A stretch of 38,152 nt of DNA from CAZQSL01 sp964595945 (GCA_964595945.1 CAZQSL010000021.1:1-38152), one strand, 5' to 3'; shown: positions 24,012 to 31,874, counted from the stretch's first letter. Program-made: numbers and translations. Notes: generated from the sequence alone by a model not told the origin.

Positions 24012-24035
24012 CATTCCCCTCTGCTTGCGGCGGGG
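24012..24035. repeat. REP-like GC-rich palindrome
   Basis: CCCC and GGGG bracket a GCTTGCGGC core. A related core (GCCGCAAGCAGC) bracketed by ATCC and GGAT lies at about 25245-25264, and a third relative (CTCAAGCGGCGGGG) near 25292-25306. Cores are alike, while flanking arms differ but remain complementary. Confidence 0.35.
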
Positions 24036-24052
24036 TAGTTCATTGGGGAAAT

Positions 24053-24082
24053 AACGGGGGCAGTGTTTGCACATACCCCCGC
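24053..24082 (-). terminator. Possible terminator of the ArsR-type gene
   Basis: CGGGGG (24055-24060) pairs with CCCCCG (24076-24081) with a small inner stem in the loop; on the minus strand TTATTT follows. It lies 36 bases behind the stop. Confidence 0.4.
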
Positions 24083-24117
24083 TTTTGATTCGATTTCTAT
24101 ATAACCAGAATGATGAT

Positions 24118-25150
24118 CTAATTGTAAAAGCCTGTAAATCCAGGTTGGCCTTCAAGCTTTTTACGCCACTTGGCTCTAAGCTCCGAAAGCTCCATCTCAA
24201 GCAGCTTTCGATCCTCGATTTCCGTATCGATCAATTCCATGATTTCATACATAAAAGTCTCGATGCCGTGCGCTTCCGCATCCTTTTGCATCTCCCTGCA
24301 GCGATGGCCGCCAAGCCTGAAAGACGCACGGTGTTTATTGAACACAACATCGAGGTTCCACCCGTAGTCGACATAGATTTTGCCAGTTACACTATTACGC
24401 ACTATATACACGCCCATCTGTTTTTTTCGGTCTTTATATTGTCTGATCAGCTCTTTTCGCCGGTCTTTGCGATTGTCTTCTGCCATGTCATTATTTCCTT
24501 CCCGCTCAGCGTGAGCAGTATTAGATTCGCATGCGCTATCGCATCCGAAAAAACCCGGAGCATGACCGCCGGCAACAGCACGCACCAATTTGTACATGCC
24601 GCCCCTTCGATCCATGATCCCCATGTCTACCATGTGCCTTCGCACCGTGCAGTAATCATCGTAGTATTCAAGGATCATGTGGTTTACGTCACTTTCCGGA
24701 TACTCCTTTTCGGGATTGAACACACGAGCTATTTCCTCGATGACTATGTCTCTTTTTTTCTTCTGCGAAGGAAGTCTTTCTACCCTCCCTGATCGAAAAA
24801 ACGATGATAGGACTTTTCTCCGGTATTCCGCCTCTCGCAACTGCTCCTCCGCAACTTCATCTTCCTTTTCTGCGGCGCCGGCAATAATATTACCAAGAGT
24901 CAATTCGAGTACTCCCGGCTCGGCGCTAAAAACTGTGTAGTACTGTTCGCGTATGCCTTTGACGAGCCCTGCCTCTTCGAGTTTTCTCATGTGAAAGGAT
25001 ACCGTTGATGGTGTCAGTCCGAACATTGCGGCAAGTTCCTCACCANNNNNNNNNNCCATATCGCGGTCTTGCTGTTATGGCGTTCATAATTGCCATACGT
25101 GATTGATCCGACAGAGCCTTCATTATTCTCAAATATGTTGTGTTTTTCAT
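24118..25150 (-). CDS. ArsR-type regulator fused to DUF2087 and a GIY-YIG nuclease-like domain (interrupted by an N gap)
   Basis: Read from the ATG at 25150, the N-terminus MKNTTYLRIMKALSDQSRMA is a standard ArsR start. Ten Ns (25046-25055) follow, then GEELAAMFGLTPSTVSFHMRKLEEAGLV, the recognition helix. If the gap is closed by its shared TGG ends the frame is continuous and gives 339 residues. The middle (about 125-195) is DUF2087 (RDIVIEEIARVFNPEKEYPESDVN, RRHMVDMGIMDR in pieces). The C-terminal 105 residues form a GIY-YIG-type domain: QMGVYIVRNSVTGKIYVDYG, NKHRASFRLGGHR, FMYEIMELI. In other bacteria the last domain is usually a separate small protein. Its own promoter and a palindrome lie upstream. 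Ligand and target are unknown. Confidence 0.75.
25046..25055. other. Assembly gap (10 N), probably artificial
   Basis: Ten Ns interrupt the ArsR coding sequence. The minus-strand ends are CGATATGG and TGGTGAGG; merging their shared TGG gives CGATATGGTGAGG, which restores one frame encoding RYGEEL, as expected in the ArsR fold. Confidence 0.7.
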
Positions 25151-25172
25151 GCCAATCTCCAAATATTCCAAT

Positions 25173-25214
25173 ATCATCTAAATGATTATGCCGCGCGTAA
25201 GCATTTTGTGTCAA
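25173..25214 (-). promoter_or_regulatory. Promoter and candidate operator of the ArsR-type gene
   Basis: On the minus strand TTGACA (RC of 25209-25214) and CATAAT (RC of 25185-25190) are 18 bases apart. An ATCAT-N4-ATGAT palindrome (25173-25186) overlaps the -10 and is well placed for autorepression by the ArsR domain. A perfect 12-base palindrome, CGATATATATCG, lies just upstream at 25223-25234. Confidence 0.6.
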
Positions 25215-25892
25215 TAGTGATACGATATATATCGAAGTGAATATCCAGCCGCAAGCAGCGGATATCAAAAGACGCACACGTTCTTGATTCGCCTCAAGCG
25301 GCGGGGGAATAGGCCCGAGGGAAACGAACTCTCCCCGGAATTAATTCCGGAGAATAGACTCAAAAGCTACCCCTGATTACTCCGAAACCCAGCAAGGCGC
25401 GTTCTTCGCTTAACATTTATCATAAATAATCACGTTCGTCGAAATCCAATCTTCCATCACGCACTGATTTCCAGGGGTATCAGGAAAGTCTATCCATATC
25501 GGACGATCCAATATAGAAGATGAAATCATAGAAAAGCTCACTTATATGGCGGTATTTCAGAGGCAGTGCCAATTGGCACTCAAATTTATAAAAAGTTGCT
25601 TTATTTTTATGCTACAATAGGATGTGCTGGACATATAGCGTCTATGGAAAGAATAATATGAGCGAAATTCGATAGAATTTTGCGCAAACATTGGAATTTT
25701 AATGCAAGATTTCAGCCGCATCGCCGAAGAACGGAGAGTGAAACAGGGGAAACAGCAGTAATGAACGCCAGAAGAAAAAATGTTCATGTATTAACCCGCG
25801 ATTAACAACAGTGTTGAGTAGGATGGAGTATCATCTGGATAGTTCTACAGGCACTGGAGCCACAAACAACAATGCGGAAAGGTTCAGATCCA
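25215..25892. other. Non-coding stretch with palindromes, no gene seen
   Basis: About 680 bases without a credible ORF between two regulator genes. It holds the REP-like sequences near 25245-25306, a perfect 16-base palindrome CCGGAATTAATTCCGG (25335-25350), the small inverted-repeat element at 25370-25486, and a second perfect palindrome AGTGCCAATTGGCACT (25565-25580). The latter is a candidate operator upstream of the XRE gene. A TACAAT at 25613-25618 has no matching -35. Confidence 0.55.
25370..25486. repeat. Small inverted-repeat element (family 3)
   Basis: The left end CCCCTGATTACTCCGAAACC and the right end, reverse-complemented TTCCTGATACCCCTGGAAAT, are related. Direct relatives of the left end are at 26670-26700 and 26967-26996. 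It is 117 bases long and non-coding. Confidence 0.4.
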
Positions 25893-26342
25893 ATGACCAT
25901 CGGACAGTATCTCAAACAGATCCGTACCCAGCGGGGATTAACTATCAGAGACGTGGCGGACAAGTCAGGCGGACATCTCGACAAGACCACAATCTCAAGG
26001 ATAGAGCGAGACGAACGGGGAATATCTCTGAAAGCGGCATACGCCTTGTCCAGAATCTACAGCATCGGGATGGACGAACTTGTCGAAGTGATGATCGGCA
26101 AAGCCATCGATCTGGAAGAGTCAGTTTTTGAAACATCGGATGACGAACGCGAACTCATCAGATATTTCAGAATCATTTCCAGACAGCGCCGCCGCTACAT
26201 CCTCGACGCGCAAGAGGCATGGCGTTTCTCAACGACTACAACTCGTTGTCCGAAGCACGCACCACGCTCGCCGAAGCCCTGTTTGAGTTTCGCACTTCAC
26301 GATAACTGCTATTTCTCCACAGCAGGATTTTCAAAGGAGTAA
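25893..26342 (+). CDS. XRE-family helix-turn-helix regulator, probably frameshifted near its 3' end
   Basis: From the ATG at 25893 the frame gives 149 residues. An XRE helix-turn-helix occupies about 3-65: IGQYLKQIRTQRGLTIRDVADKSG, KTTISRIERDERGISLKAAYALSRIYSIGMDELVEVM. A charged helical part follows to RYILDAQEAW. After this the frame becomes Ser/Thr/Pro-rich and unlike protein of this family. In the +2 frame the same DNA reads MAFLNDYNSLSEARTTLAEA and ends at TAA 26303-26305, a far more natural ending. A one-base error or mutation near 26215 is the simplest explanation. The start could also be seven codons upstream (25872). It precedes a small gene and may regulate nearby accessory genes. 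Confidence 0.72.
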   Translation: MTIGQYLKQIRTQRGLTIRDVADKSGGHLDKTTISRIERDERGISLKAAYALSRIYSIGMDELVEVMIGKAIDLEESVFETSDDERELIRYFRIISRQRRRYILDAQEAWRFSTTTTRCPKHAPRSPKPCLSFALHDNCYFSTAGFSKE

Positions 26343-26346
26343 TATT

Positions 26347-26580
26347 ATGTCGGATAAACTCTTCCACATGATTATCAGTCATCTCGACTATCTTCACCGA
26401 AATGGTCTCATGACGTCAGAAGACCTTGACCAGCTTGCCGTCTTTTCACTGTCGATCACTGATGATCATGACAAAAAGACATCCATGAAAAAAAACTCTC
26501 TCCCCTCTCCGTCTTCGCCCTACAGGACATCTACCGAAGAAACAAAACGGATCATCTCCGACGTGTTATCCGACAACTGA
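26347..26580 (+). CDS. Small protein of unknown function
   Basis: The protein has 77 residues and starts after a good AAGGAG ribosome site. Residues 1-35 look helical (LFHMIISHLDYLHRNGLMTSEDLDQLAVFS in part), the middle is basic and Ser/Pro-rich, and the C-terminus TEETKRIISDVLSDN is again helical. No family is recognised. It lies directly behind the XRE regulator in the same orientation and is likely co-transcribed with it. Confidence 0.5.
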   Translation: MSDKLFHMIISHLDYLHRNGLMTSEDLDQLAVFSLSITDDHDKKTSMKKNSLPSPSSPYRTSTEETKRIISDVLSDN

Positions 26581-26669
26581 TTACCGCGCGTGTATTGATA
26601 GAATAACTGTTTTGCCATACTTGTCCAGAAATATCCTTTTGATCGCTCGCGGGACACATGTGCGGATCA

Positions 26670-26700
26670 CCCCTGATTTTCCAAAAACTCAGAAAGGCAG
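26670..26700 (+). repeat. Family-3 repeat end
   Basis: CCCCTGATTTTCCAAAAACT and the following CAGAAAGGC resemble the left end of the element at 25370. It lies downstream of the transposase relic, which is read on the minus strand. Confidence 0.35.
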
Positions 26701-26779
26701 ATTCTTTCGAAGGCGTTATGGGTCAATATCACTATGATCAAGGGGGTGTCATATAAGTATCCATTCGCCAGATGAACAA

Positions 26780-26941
26780 GAAAAAGCTTGGCAAAGCCTT
26801 CCACTGTATTCCTGTCCGCGTCACGTAAGCAATCGCCTCGTATATATTTCTCGTGCCCGTTGGCTTTCGCCCTCCTCCGGACGCCTGACATACTCTTTGT
26901 TTTAGCTTGCGAATAGAAATCAATGGCTTACTCTCTTCCAC
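26780..26941 (-). pseudogene. IS5-family transposase relic, N-terminal fragment
   Basis: Minus-strand translation gives GGGRKPTGTRNIYEAIAYV followed by TRTGIQWKALP, the characteristic N-terminal segment of IS5/IS427-group transposases. The homology stops after about 54 codons, and the frame ends soon after. No DDE catalytic residues remain. It is a non-functional remnant. Confidence 0.7.
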
Positions 26942-26966
26942 ATTTCGTCTGATACTGTATGTGATT

Positions 26967-26996
26967 TCCTGATTATCCCTGAAACTCAGATGGCAA
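26967..26996 (+). repeat. Family-3 repeat end
   Basis: TTCCTGATTATCCCTGAAAC followed by TCAGATGGC matches the ends at 25370, 26670 and (inverted) 25486. It lies just upstream of the transposase relic. Confidence 0.35.
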
Positions 26997-27043
26997 AAGC
27001 AAGTACATGTTTCTTCGCTTTGTAGAGTTCACGACAAGATTAT

Positions 27044-27097
27044 GGAGGCCCCCTTTTTGAAAAAATGGGTCTCCGCGAGTATTCTGTGAACGGTTAC
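27044..27097 (+). repeat. Stem-loop repeat with GTGAACnGTTAC tail (copy 2)
   Basis: GGAGGCCC (27044-27051) pairs with GGGTCTCC (27067-27074) through one G-U wobble, followed by GCGAGTATTCT and GTGAACGGTTAC (27086-27097). The structure, not only the sequence, is shared with 20341-20392. Confidence 0.5.
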
Positions 27098-27260
27098 ACC
27101 ACTTTTTCAACCCTCCAAGCACCACAGGCCATGCCGGTGCGAACACATCTGGACAGTCCTTGTCATCTCCTCTATCCAGCACCGCTCTCCTCTCTGCCAA
27201 TCGCCCTGATCTTTCCCCCCCCTGAATGGTTATGCCCTCGTGAATATATGCTTAAACCGT

Positions 27261-27320
27261 CTTGACATTACCAGTCATAGCTGTGCTATAATTGGTACAA
27301 CCAATGCACCAATGCGCATT
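27261..27320 (+). promoter_or_regulatory. Promoter and operators of the glycyl radical enzyme operon
   Basis: TTGACA (27261-27266) and an extended -10, TGCTATAAT (27284-27291), are 19 bases apart. A perfect inverted repeat ATTGGT-ACA-ACCAAT (27290-27304) overlaps the -10 and start site; its shape fits a GntR-type operator. A perfect palindrome CAATGCGCATTG (27309-27320) follows. The leader is about 130 bases. Confidence 0.6.
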
Positions 27321-27427
27321 GTGTTTGACAACCATTCTACAATCCGGGTTTCAATAAAAAAACTCCGGCGCATATTGTCATCAACAGCTACTTCCAGGGA
27401 TCAACGATTACAAACATGGGGGACAAC

Positions 27428-30025
27428 ATGATTAGCTCCAGTATACTGTCAAAAGCAGACAACAAGTTTGCCGAATCACCCAGAATAACCGAGATTCGCA
27501 ACAGATACCGGACAGTTGTCCCATACATATCGGCGCAGCGCGCCAGATTTTTCACCGAGAGCTGGCGGGACACTCGCAAGGTTGGACTGTCTGCGGGAAT
27601 GCGTGTAGCTCTCGCAATGAAAAATGTTTTTTCGAAAATGGACATAAACGTTGATCCCATTGATCGCATTGCCGGAACATGGACCGAGAATTATGTCGGA
27701 ATTCCCATCGACATCGAGCGAGGACTTTTCAATGGTGTGCTTGAAGTCGAACTCAATCAGGCCACCATGGTTTCGCACCAGGTAAAATCAGCAATAAAAT
27801 ATTCAGGCTTCGCACTAAAAAACTACTCGGTGAAAGATTTGCTGGAGACTATTTCATGCGCATCGAAAATCGATGCCGGACTGCCTGTCATGGGGCTGGA
27901 CACAATTGATAATAGAAAAATCAATCCTTATAAGATTAAAGATTCCGACAAACGGATTCTTCGCGAATCCATCCTTCCATTCTGGAAAGGCAAGACGGTT
28001 GCCGATCAAGTGAAAAGCAGAATTGCGGAAACCGACATTTATTCCGAAAGCTTCCGTGGTTTCATCGAATCTTTGCCAACAACCGCCCGCGATGCGACAA
28101 TTGTCTCTCCAGGCAGTGCGATTGGCACGTGGCAGGGACACCTCGTTCTGGACAATGAAACCGTTCTGAAGAAAGGTTTGCTGGCTATCCGGAGCGAAGT
28201 CGCGAGTAAAATTCAAGGCGGCTTATTCAGTGATTCCAGCGAGCGCGATTTCCTCCGCTCCGTTGAAACCGCTATCGACGGAATAATCATTTTTGCCAAC
28301 CGGTTATCCTCTCGGCTCAGGGAAGAAGCAGTCAAAGCCCGCACGCCTCAGGACAGGGATGTGCTTTTGCGCATGCATGATGATTGCTGCATCGTTCCCC
28401 TTTTTCCCGCAACGACATTTCGTCAGGCGCTTCAGTCATACTGGACCGTCAAGAATGCTGTAGACCTTTCTATACCTTTCAACGTTCATTCCCCCGGCCG
28501 GCTCGACCAGTATCTATTCCCTTACTACAAGACGGATATGGCCTCGGGAAATATCACTCCAGAAGATGCGACGGAGCTTCTCGAAGAGTTGTTCCTGAAA
28601 GTCATGAGCCATAACATGCGGCCCGTGTCCGGTCTCACCGTCAATTTCTCACAGAGATACGAAGGCTCGGAGCCAGTGACCATCGGAGGCATGACACGCG
28701 ATGGCGCTGATGCTACGAATGATTTGACATGGCTGATGATCGACGCTGCAGAAAGGTCGAAAGCATCTCTTAACTTCGTCGTTCGCTTCCACAACAATTC
28801 CCCGCATGCTCTCTTCAAAAGGGTTGCAGACGCGTATGCCAGAGGGACTTCGAGCATTTCCATTATGAATGACGAAATTGGAATTCAGGCTCTGAAGAAT
28901 CATGGTTTTTCTCAGGATGATGCCTATGACTACGCTATCACCGGATGCGTGGATATGGTTGCACCCGGGAAAACGGGCGGTGAAGGATTCTCTTCTGTAC
29001 TGCTTTGCCACATTCTCGACATGGTGTTGAGAAACGGCGACACAAGGACAATTGCAGGCATCGTCCGCAATGCAGGTCTCAAGACGGGAGAACCCGAGTC
29101 GTTCAAAACATACGAACAGTTTTTCGAGGCATTCGTCTTGCAGGCAGTCAATGAGATCAGAAAGATCGTCAAGGCCGTCTGGATCAGAGATACAGTATTC
29201 AAAGAGGAACTGCCCTCGCCGTTTATTTCCTCATTCATGGGAGGCTGCATCGAGAGAAACAGGGATGTCACCAACGGAGGCGCGGACTACAGTCTCGAAG
29301 GCATTCTCATAATTGGCAGCATTGCAAATGTCACGGATTCTCTCTATACCATAAAGAAACTTGTCTTCGAACAGAAAAAATTCACGCTCAGGCAACTCGT
29401 CGAAGCGATTGACAACAATTATAAAAACAACCGGGAACTGCACCGGGAGATTCTTTCACTCCCCGGGAAATGGGGAAACGGCAACCCGGAATCCGACGAA
29501 ATCGCCCGGCAGGTGACAGACAGGATATTCAGCGAAATCGTCGGGCACCACACATTCAACAAAGGCAGATACGCGCCCTTTGTCAACAGCATGACCGCTC
29601 ACACTATAGATGGCCGGATGTCCCTTGCCACTCCAGACGGGCGCTTGGGAGGAATGCCGTTCGCCGCAAGCTGCAACCCTTACAATGTCGAGAAATGCGG
29701 ACCAACCGGAGTACTGCGATCCGTAGCGGCACTTGATTTCACAGAAGTTCTCGGATGTGCTGTCAACATCAGGTTTCACCCATCAGCCATCGGGGTTTCG
29801 GATCTGACAAAAGAGAAATGGATCGCTCTGGCAAAAACATACTTCAGGCTTGGTGGCGAGCAGATGCAGCCAACTGTGGTTTCAAGCGAACTACTTCGCA
29901 AAGCTCAGAAAAACCCGGATCAATATCGTGACATCATTGTCAAAGTTGGCGGCTACAGTGCATATTTCGCCGAACTCGGTCACGAGATTCAAAATGAAAT
30001 CATAGCTCGTTCCGAGCACGATTGA
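27428..30025 (+). CDS. Glycyl radical enzyme (PFL/dehydratase-like), substrate unknown
   Basis: The protein has 865 residues from the ATG at 27428, which has GGGGGA five bases ahead; an ATG four codons upstream is possible. It is a full-length glycyl radical enzyme: PFL-type N-terminal domain, thiyl cysteine C507 in ITGCVDMVAPGKT, and the radical loop KVGGYSAYFAELG near the C-terminus with the radical on G842. Dehydratases and C-N or C-S lyases of the family normally carry Glu two residues after the cysteine (GCVE); here it is Asp (D509), and the following GKTGGEGFSS differs from the usual aromatic segment. The reaction is therefore not assignable. The enzyme is oxygen-sensitive by family. 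It is co-transcribed with its activase. Codon use is less C-rich than that of genes left of 24 kb. Confidence 0.9.
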   Translation: MISSSILSKADNKFAESPRITEIRNRYRTVVPYISAQRARFFTESWRDTRKVGLSAGMRVALAMKNVFSKMDINVDPIDRIAGTWTENYVGIPIDIERGLFNGVLEVELNQATMVSHQVKSAIKYSGFALKNYSVKDLLETISCASKIDAGLPVMGLDTIDNRKINPYKIKDSDKRILRESILPFWKGKTVADQVKSRIAETDIYSESFRGFIESLPTTARDATIVSPGSAIGTWQGHLVLDNETVLKKGLLAIRSEVASKIQGGLFSDSSERDFLRSVETAIDGIIIFANRLSSRLREEAVKARTPQDRDVLLRMHDDCCIVPLFPATTFRQALQSYWTVKNAVDLSIPFNVHSPGRLDQYLFPYYKTDMASGNITPEDATELLEELFLKVMSHNMRPVSGLTVNFSQRYEGSEPVTIGGMTRDGADATNDLTWLMIDAAERSKASLNFVVRFHNNSPHALFKRVADAYARGTSSISIMNDEIGIQALKNHGFSQDDAYDYAITGCVDMVAPGKTGGEGFSSVLLCHILDMVLRNGDTRTIAGIVRNAGLKTGEPESFKTYEQFFEAFVLQAVNEIRKIVKAVWIRDTVFKEELPSPFISSFMGGCIERNRDVTNGGADYSLEGILIIGSIANVTDSLYTIKKLVFEQKKFTLRQLVEAIDNNYKNNRELHREILSLPGKWGNGNPESDEIARQVTDRIFSEIVGHHTFNKGRYAPFVNSMTAHTIDGRMSLATPDGRLGGMPFAASCNPYNVEKCGPTGVLRSVAALDFTEVLGCAVNIRFHPSAIGVSDLTKEKWIALAKTYFRLGGEQMQPTVVSSELLRKAQKNPDQYRDIIVKVGGYSAYFAELGHEIQNEIIARSEHD

Positions 30026-30031
30026 GGTTAT

Positions 30032-30970
30032 ATGCAAACCGACTCTTCATTACTGAAAAAAAACAGTGGTATCGTTTTCGATGTGCAGCATTATTCGCTG
30101 TATGATGGGCCAGGGATCAGAACTACAATATTTTTTAAAGGATGTCCCCTGAAGTGTGCCTGGTGTCATAATCCCGAGTCGCAATCACCGCAACCTCAGA
30201 TTGCCTTCCTTGACGAAAAATGCGTTTCGTGCAACGAGTGTGTTAAAATCTGCCCCAATAATGCCATCACACAAAAACGCGGCAAGGTCACGCGCAATGA
30301 TTCCAGATGCAAAACCTGCGGACGATGCGCCTCCGTGTGCCCTTCCAATGCCACCGAAATGATTGGCCGCACCGCAACCGTTAAGGACATTGTAGATGTG
30401 GTGAAAAGAGACAGGCCCTTCTATGACGAGTCCTGCGGCGGGATAACCATTTCCGGCGGGGAAGCCACGATGCAACCCGAATTCCTCATTTCACTGCTTC
30501 TCGATCTCAAGGCTAATCACCTTCACACTGCGCTCGAAACGTGCGGATTCTTCAATCAATCCCTCATCGCCCCACTGACGGAAGTCACCGACCTGTTCCT
30601 TTTTGACATCAAAACGGCTGACCCTGCTAAACACAGGGATATGACCGGAGCCGGTTTAGACGTCATCTCACAGAACTTCCTCAAACTGGTTCGTATGCTC
30701 CCGGAAAACAGGATCATTGCGCGCTTGCCATTGATTCCCGGCGTTAACACGGACGCTCTGTCGATACAATCTATCGTGAAATTTCTGACTGATAGCCGGT
30801 ATAAAGGAATTGTGCATCTGATGCCATATAACGGCTTGGCCCGAACAAAATGGAAAAAAATAGGACGAGAAAGCGAATATCGTGACTTCGGCACCCTCTG
30901 CGAGAGCGATATTGACGCATTCAAAAAAGCTCTCGAAATCGCGGGGTTCCCGGCTCAAGTGAGCATTTGA
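30032..30970 (+). CDS. Glycyl radical enzyme activating enzyme (radical SAM)
   Basis: The protein has 312 residues. The radical SAM motif is KGCPLKCAWCHNPES (C38, C42, C45). A ferredoxin-like insert follows with eight cysteines (C64, C67, C70, C74 and C93, C96, C99, C103), binding two extra [4Fe-4S] clusters. This is the form that activates dehydratase/decarboxylase-type glycyl radical enzymes rather than PFL itself. GGITISGGEATMQPEF and LFDIKTADPAKHRDMTG are further signatures. It abstracts a hydrogen atom from the glycine of its partner using SAM. It starts seven bases after the stop of the glycyl radical enzyme, with GAGG ahead. Confidence 0.94.
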   Translation: MQTDSSLLKKNSGIVFDVQHYSLYDGPGIRTTIFFKGCPLKCAWCHNPESQSPQPQIAFLDEKCVSCNECVKICPNNAITQKRGKVTRNDSRCKTCGRCASVCPSNATEMIGRTATVKDIVDVVKRDRPFYDESCGGITISGGEATMQPEFLISLLLDLKANHLHTALETCGFFNQSLIAPLTEVTDLFLFDIKTADPAKHRDMTGAGLDVISQNFLKLVRMLPENRIIARLPLIPGVNTDALSIQSIVKFLTDSRYKGIVHLMPYNGLARTKWKKIGRESEYRDFGTLCESDIDAFKKALEIAGFPAQVSI

Positions 30971-31000
30971 CCCGCTATATACCGGGTTTGATATTTTACC
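30970..31000 (+). terminator. Weak terminator after the activase gene
   Basis: ACCCG (30970-30974) pairs with CGGGT (30983-30987) and is followed by TTGATATTTT. The remainder of the gap to 31307 shows no gene. Confidence 0.35.
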
Positions 31001-31307
31001 CAGAGATATTTGGTGCCAATGGTAAGAATAACTGAATGTTCCCCTTGTGGCATAAATTCCTGATATGCCTTCATAAATATGTAAACTGGAAGAATCAATT
31101 TCATTTGAAAACAGACGTATGGTTGTTGATATACTTGTATTATCAAGAATAATCTCGCCGGAAATCTGAGAATGGAGAATCACCGAAATACCACTAAATA
31201 CATTATCTATTTGAGCCAATTGCAAAAATACTAAAAAGGAAGAAATAAAGCAACAATACCCCTACCGAAGCCGATAAAGTAATAGAGCAAAAAACGCGGA
31301 GGGAACG

Positions 31308-31478
31308 ATGTCGCTAATTGGCAGTCTGGCAAAAACACTTGGGGGGACACAGATAGAGCTATTCCCGTGGCTGGAAGAGGAACTCGGAGAGATTGCCGGG
31401 ACGCAAAAGAAGCTGATCAGCATTCTTGAGATCATCCATCTTGAAGACTATGTCGAGTGCAGCGCTTCGGGCAGAGGA
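31308..31478 (+). pseudogene. Transposase relic, N-terminal fragment
   Basis: The first 57 codons give LFPWLEEELGEIAGTQKKLI followed by SILEIIHLEDYVECSASGRG, the typical N-terminus of a family of DDE transposases (FPWLEEELG motif). Homology then ends and the frame runs into unrelated residues. The catalytic part is missing. Confidence 0.65.
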
Positions 31479-31649
31479 TGCAAAAATGAACAGCAAAGGC
31501 TTCCGATTCACCGGCAACTGGGGATTTGCTGTGATTTGCTCTGTGGATTCATACTGTTAAACCTTTTTGCAATCGGCTCGATATTCTACTACTTATTCGA
31601 AAAAATTAATAGATGCTCTATTGTGCGCTATTGTCCTGTATTTAGGACG

Positions 31650-31818
31650 TGAACGGTTACAACGCTTTTTCCTTCGTCTCAAACGCTTCCGACGCATATA
31701 TACCTGCTACGACAAACTCGATCAATTGTTTATCGGCTTCATTATATTCGCTATGGTTTCTGATGCCATTGTTAGCGTGAACAGATTGCAAGTAGGCACC
31801 CCAGTTTATACAAATTAA
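31650..31818 (+). pseudogene. IS5-family transposase relic, C-terminal fragment
   Basis: The frame reads RLQRFFLRLKRFRRIYTCYD and KLDQLFIGFIIFA before a TAA, matching the end of IS5/IS427-group transposases (FF-RLK-FRRI-TRYDKLD). Everything upstream of about 31650 in this frame is unrelated. The junction coincides with a GTGAACGGTTAC sequence. Confidence 0.65.
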
Positions 31819-31874
31819 CTTTTGTTCGACAGATATACTCAGAGGACAGCTTGATCGTCTATCATTCCCCCCCC

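Larger units (their letters stand above)
26581..27260. other. Non-coding stretch with transposase relic and repeats
   Basis: No intact gene is present between the small ORF and the glycyl radical enzyme promoter. The stretch contains two family-3 repeat copies (26670-26700 and 26967-26996) on either side of a transposase fragment, and the stem-loop repeat at 27044-27097. Confidence 0.6.

Noticed and set aside
25557..25787. Minus-strand 76-codon frame in the gap before the XRE gene
   Set aside because: No ribosome site, no homology seen and it covers a perfect palindrome; treated as chance.
30668..31225. Minus-strand frame reaching into the gap behind the activase gene
   Set aside because: Mostly antisense to the activase, no start signal and no recognisable protein.
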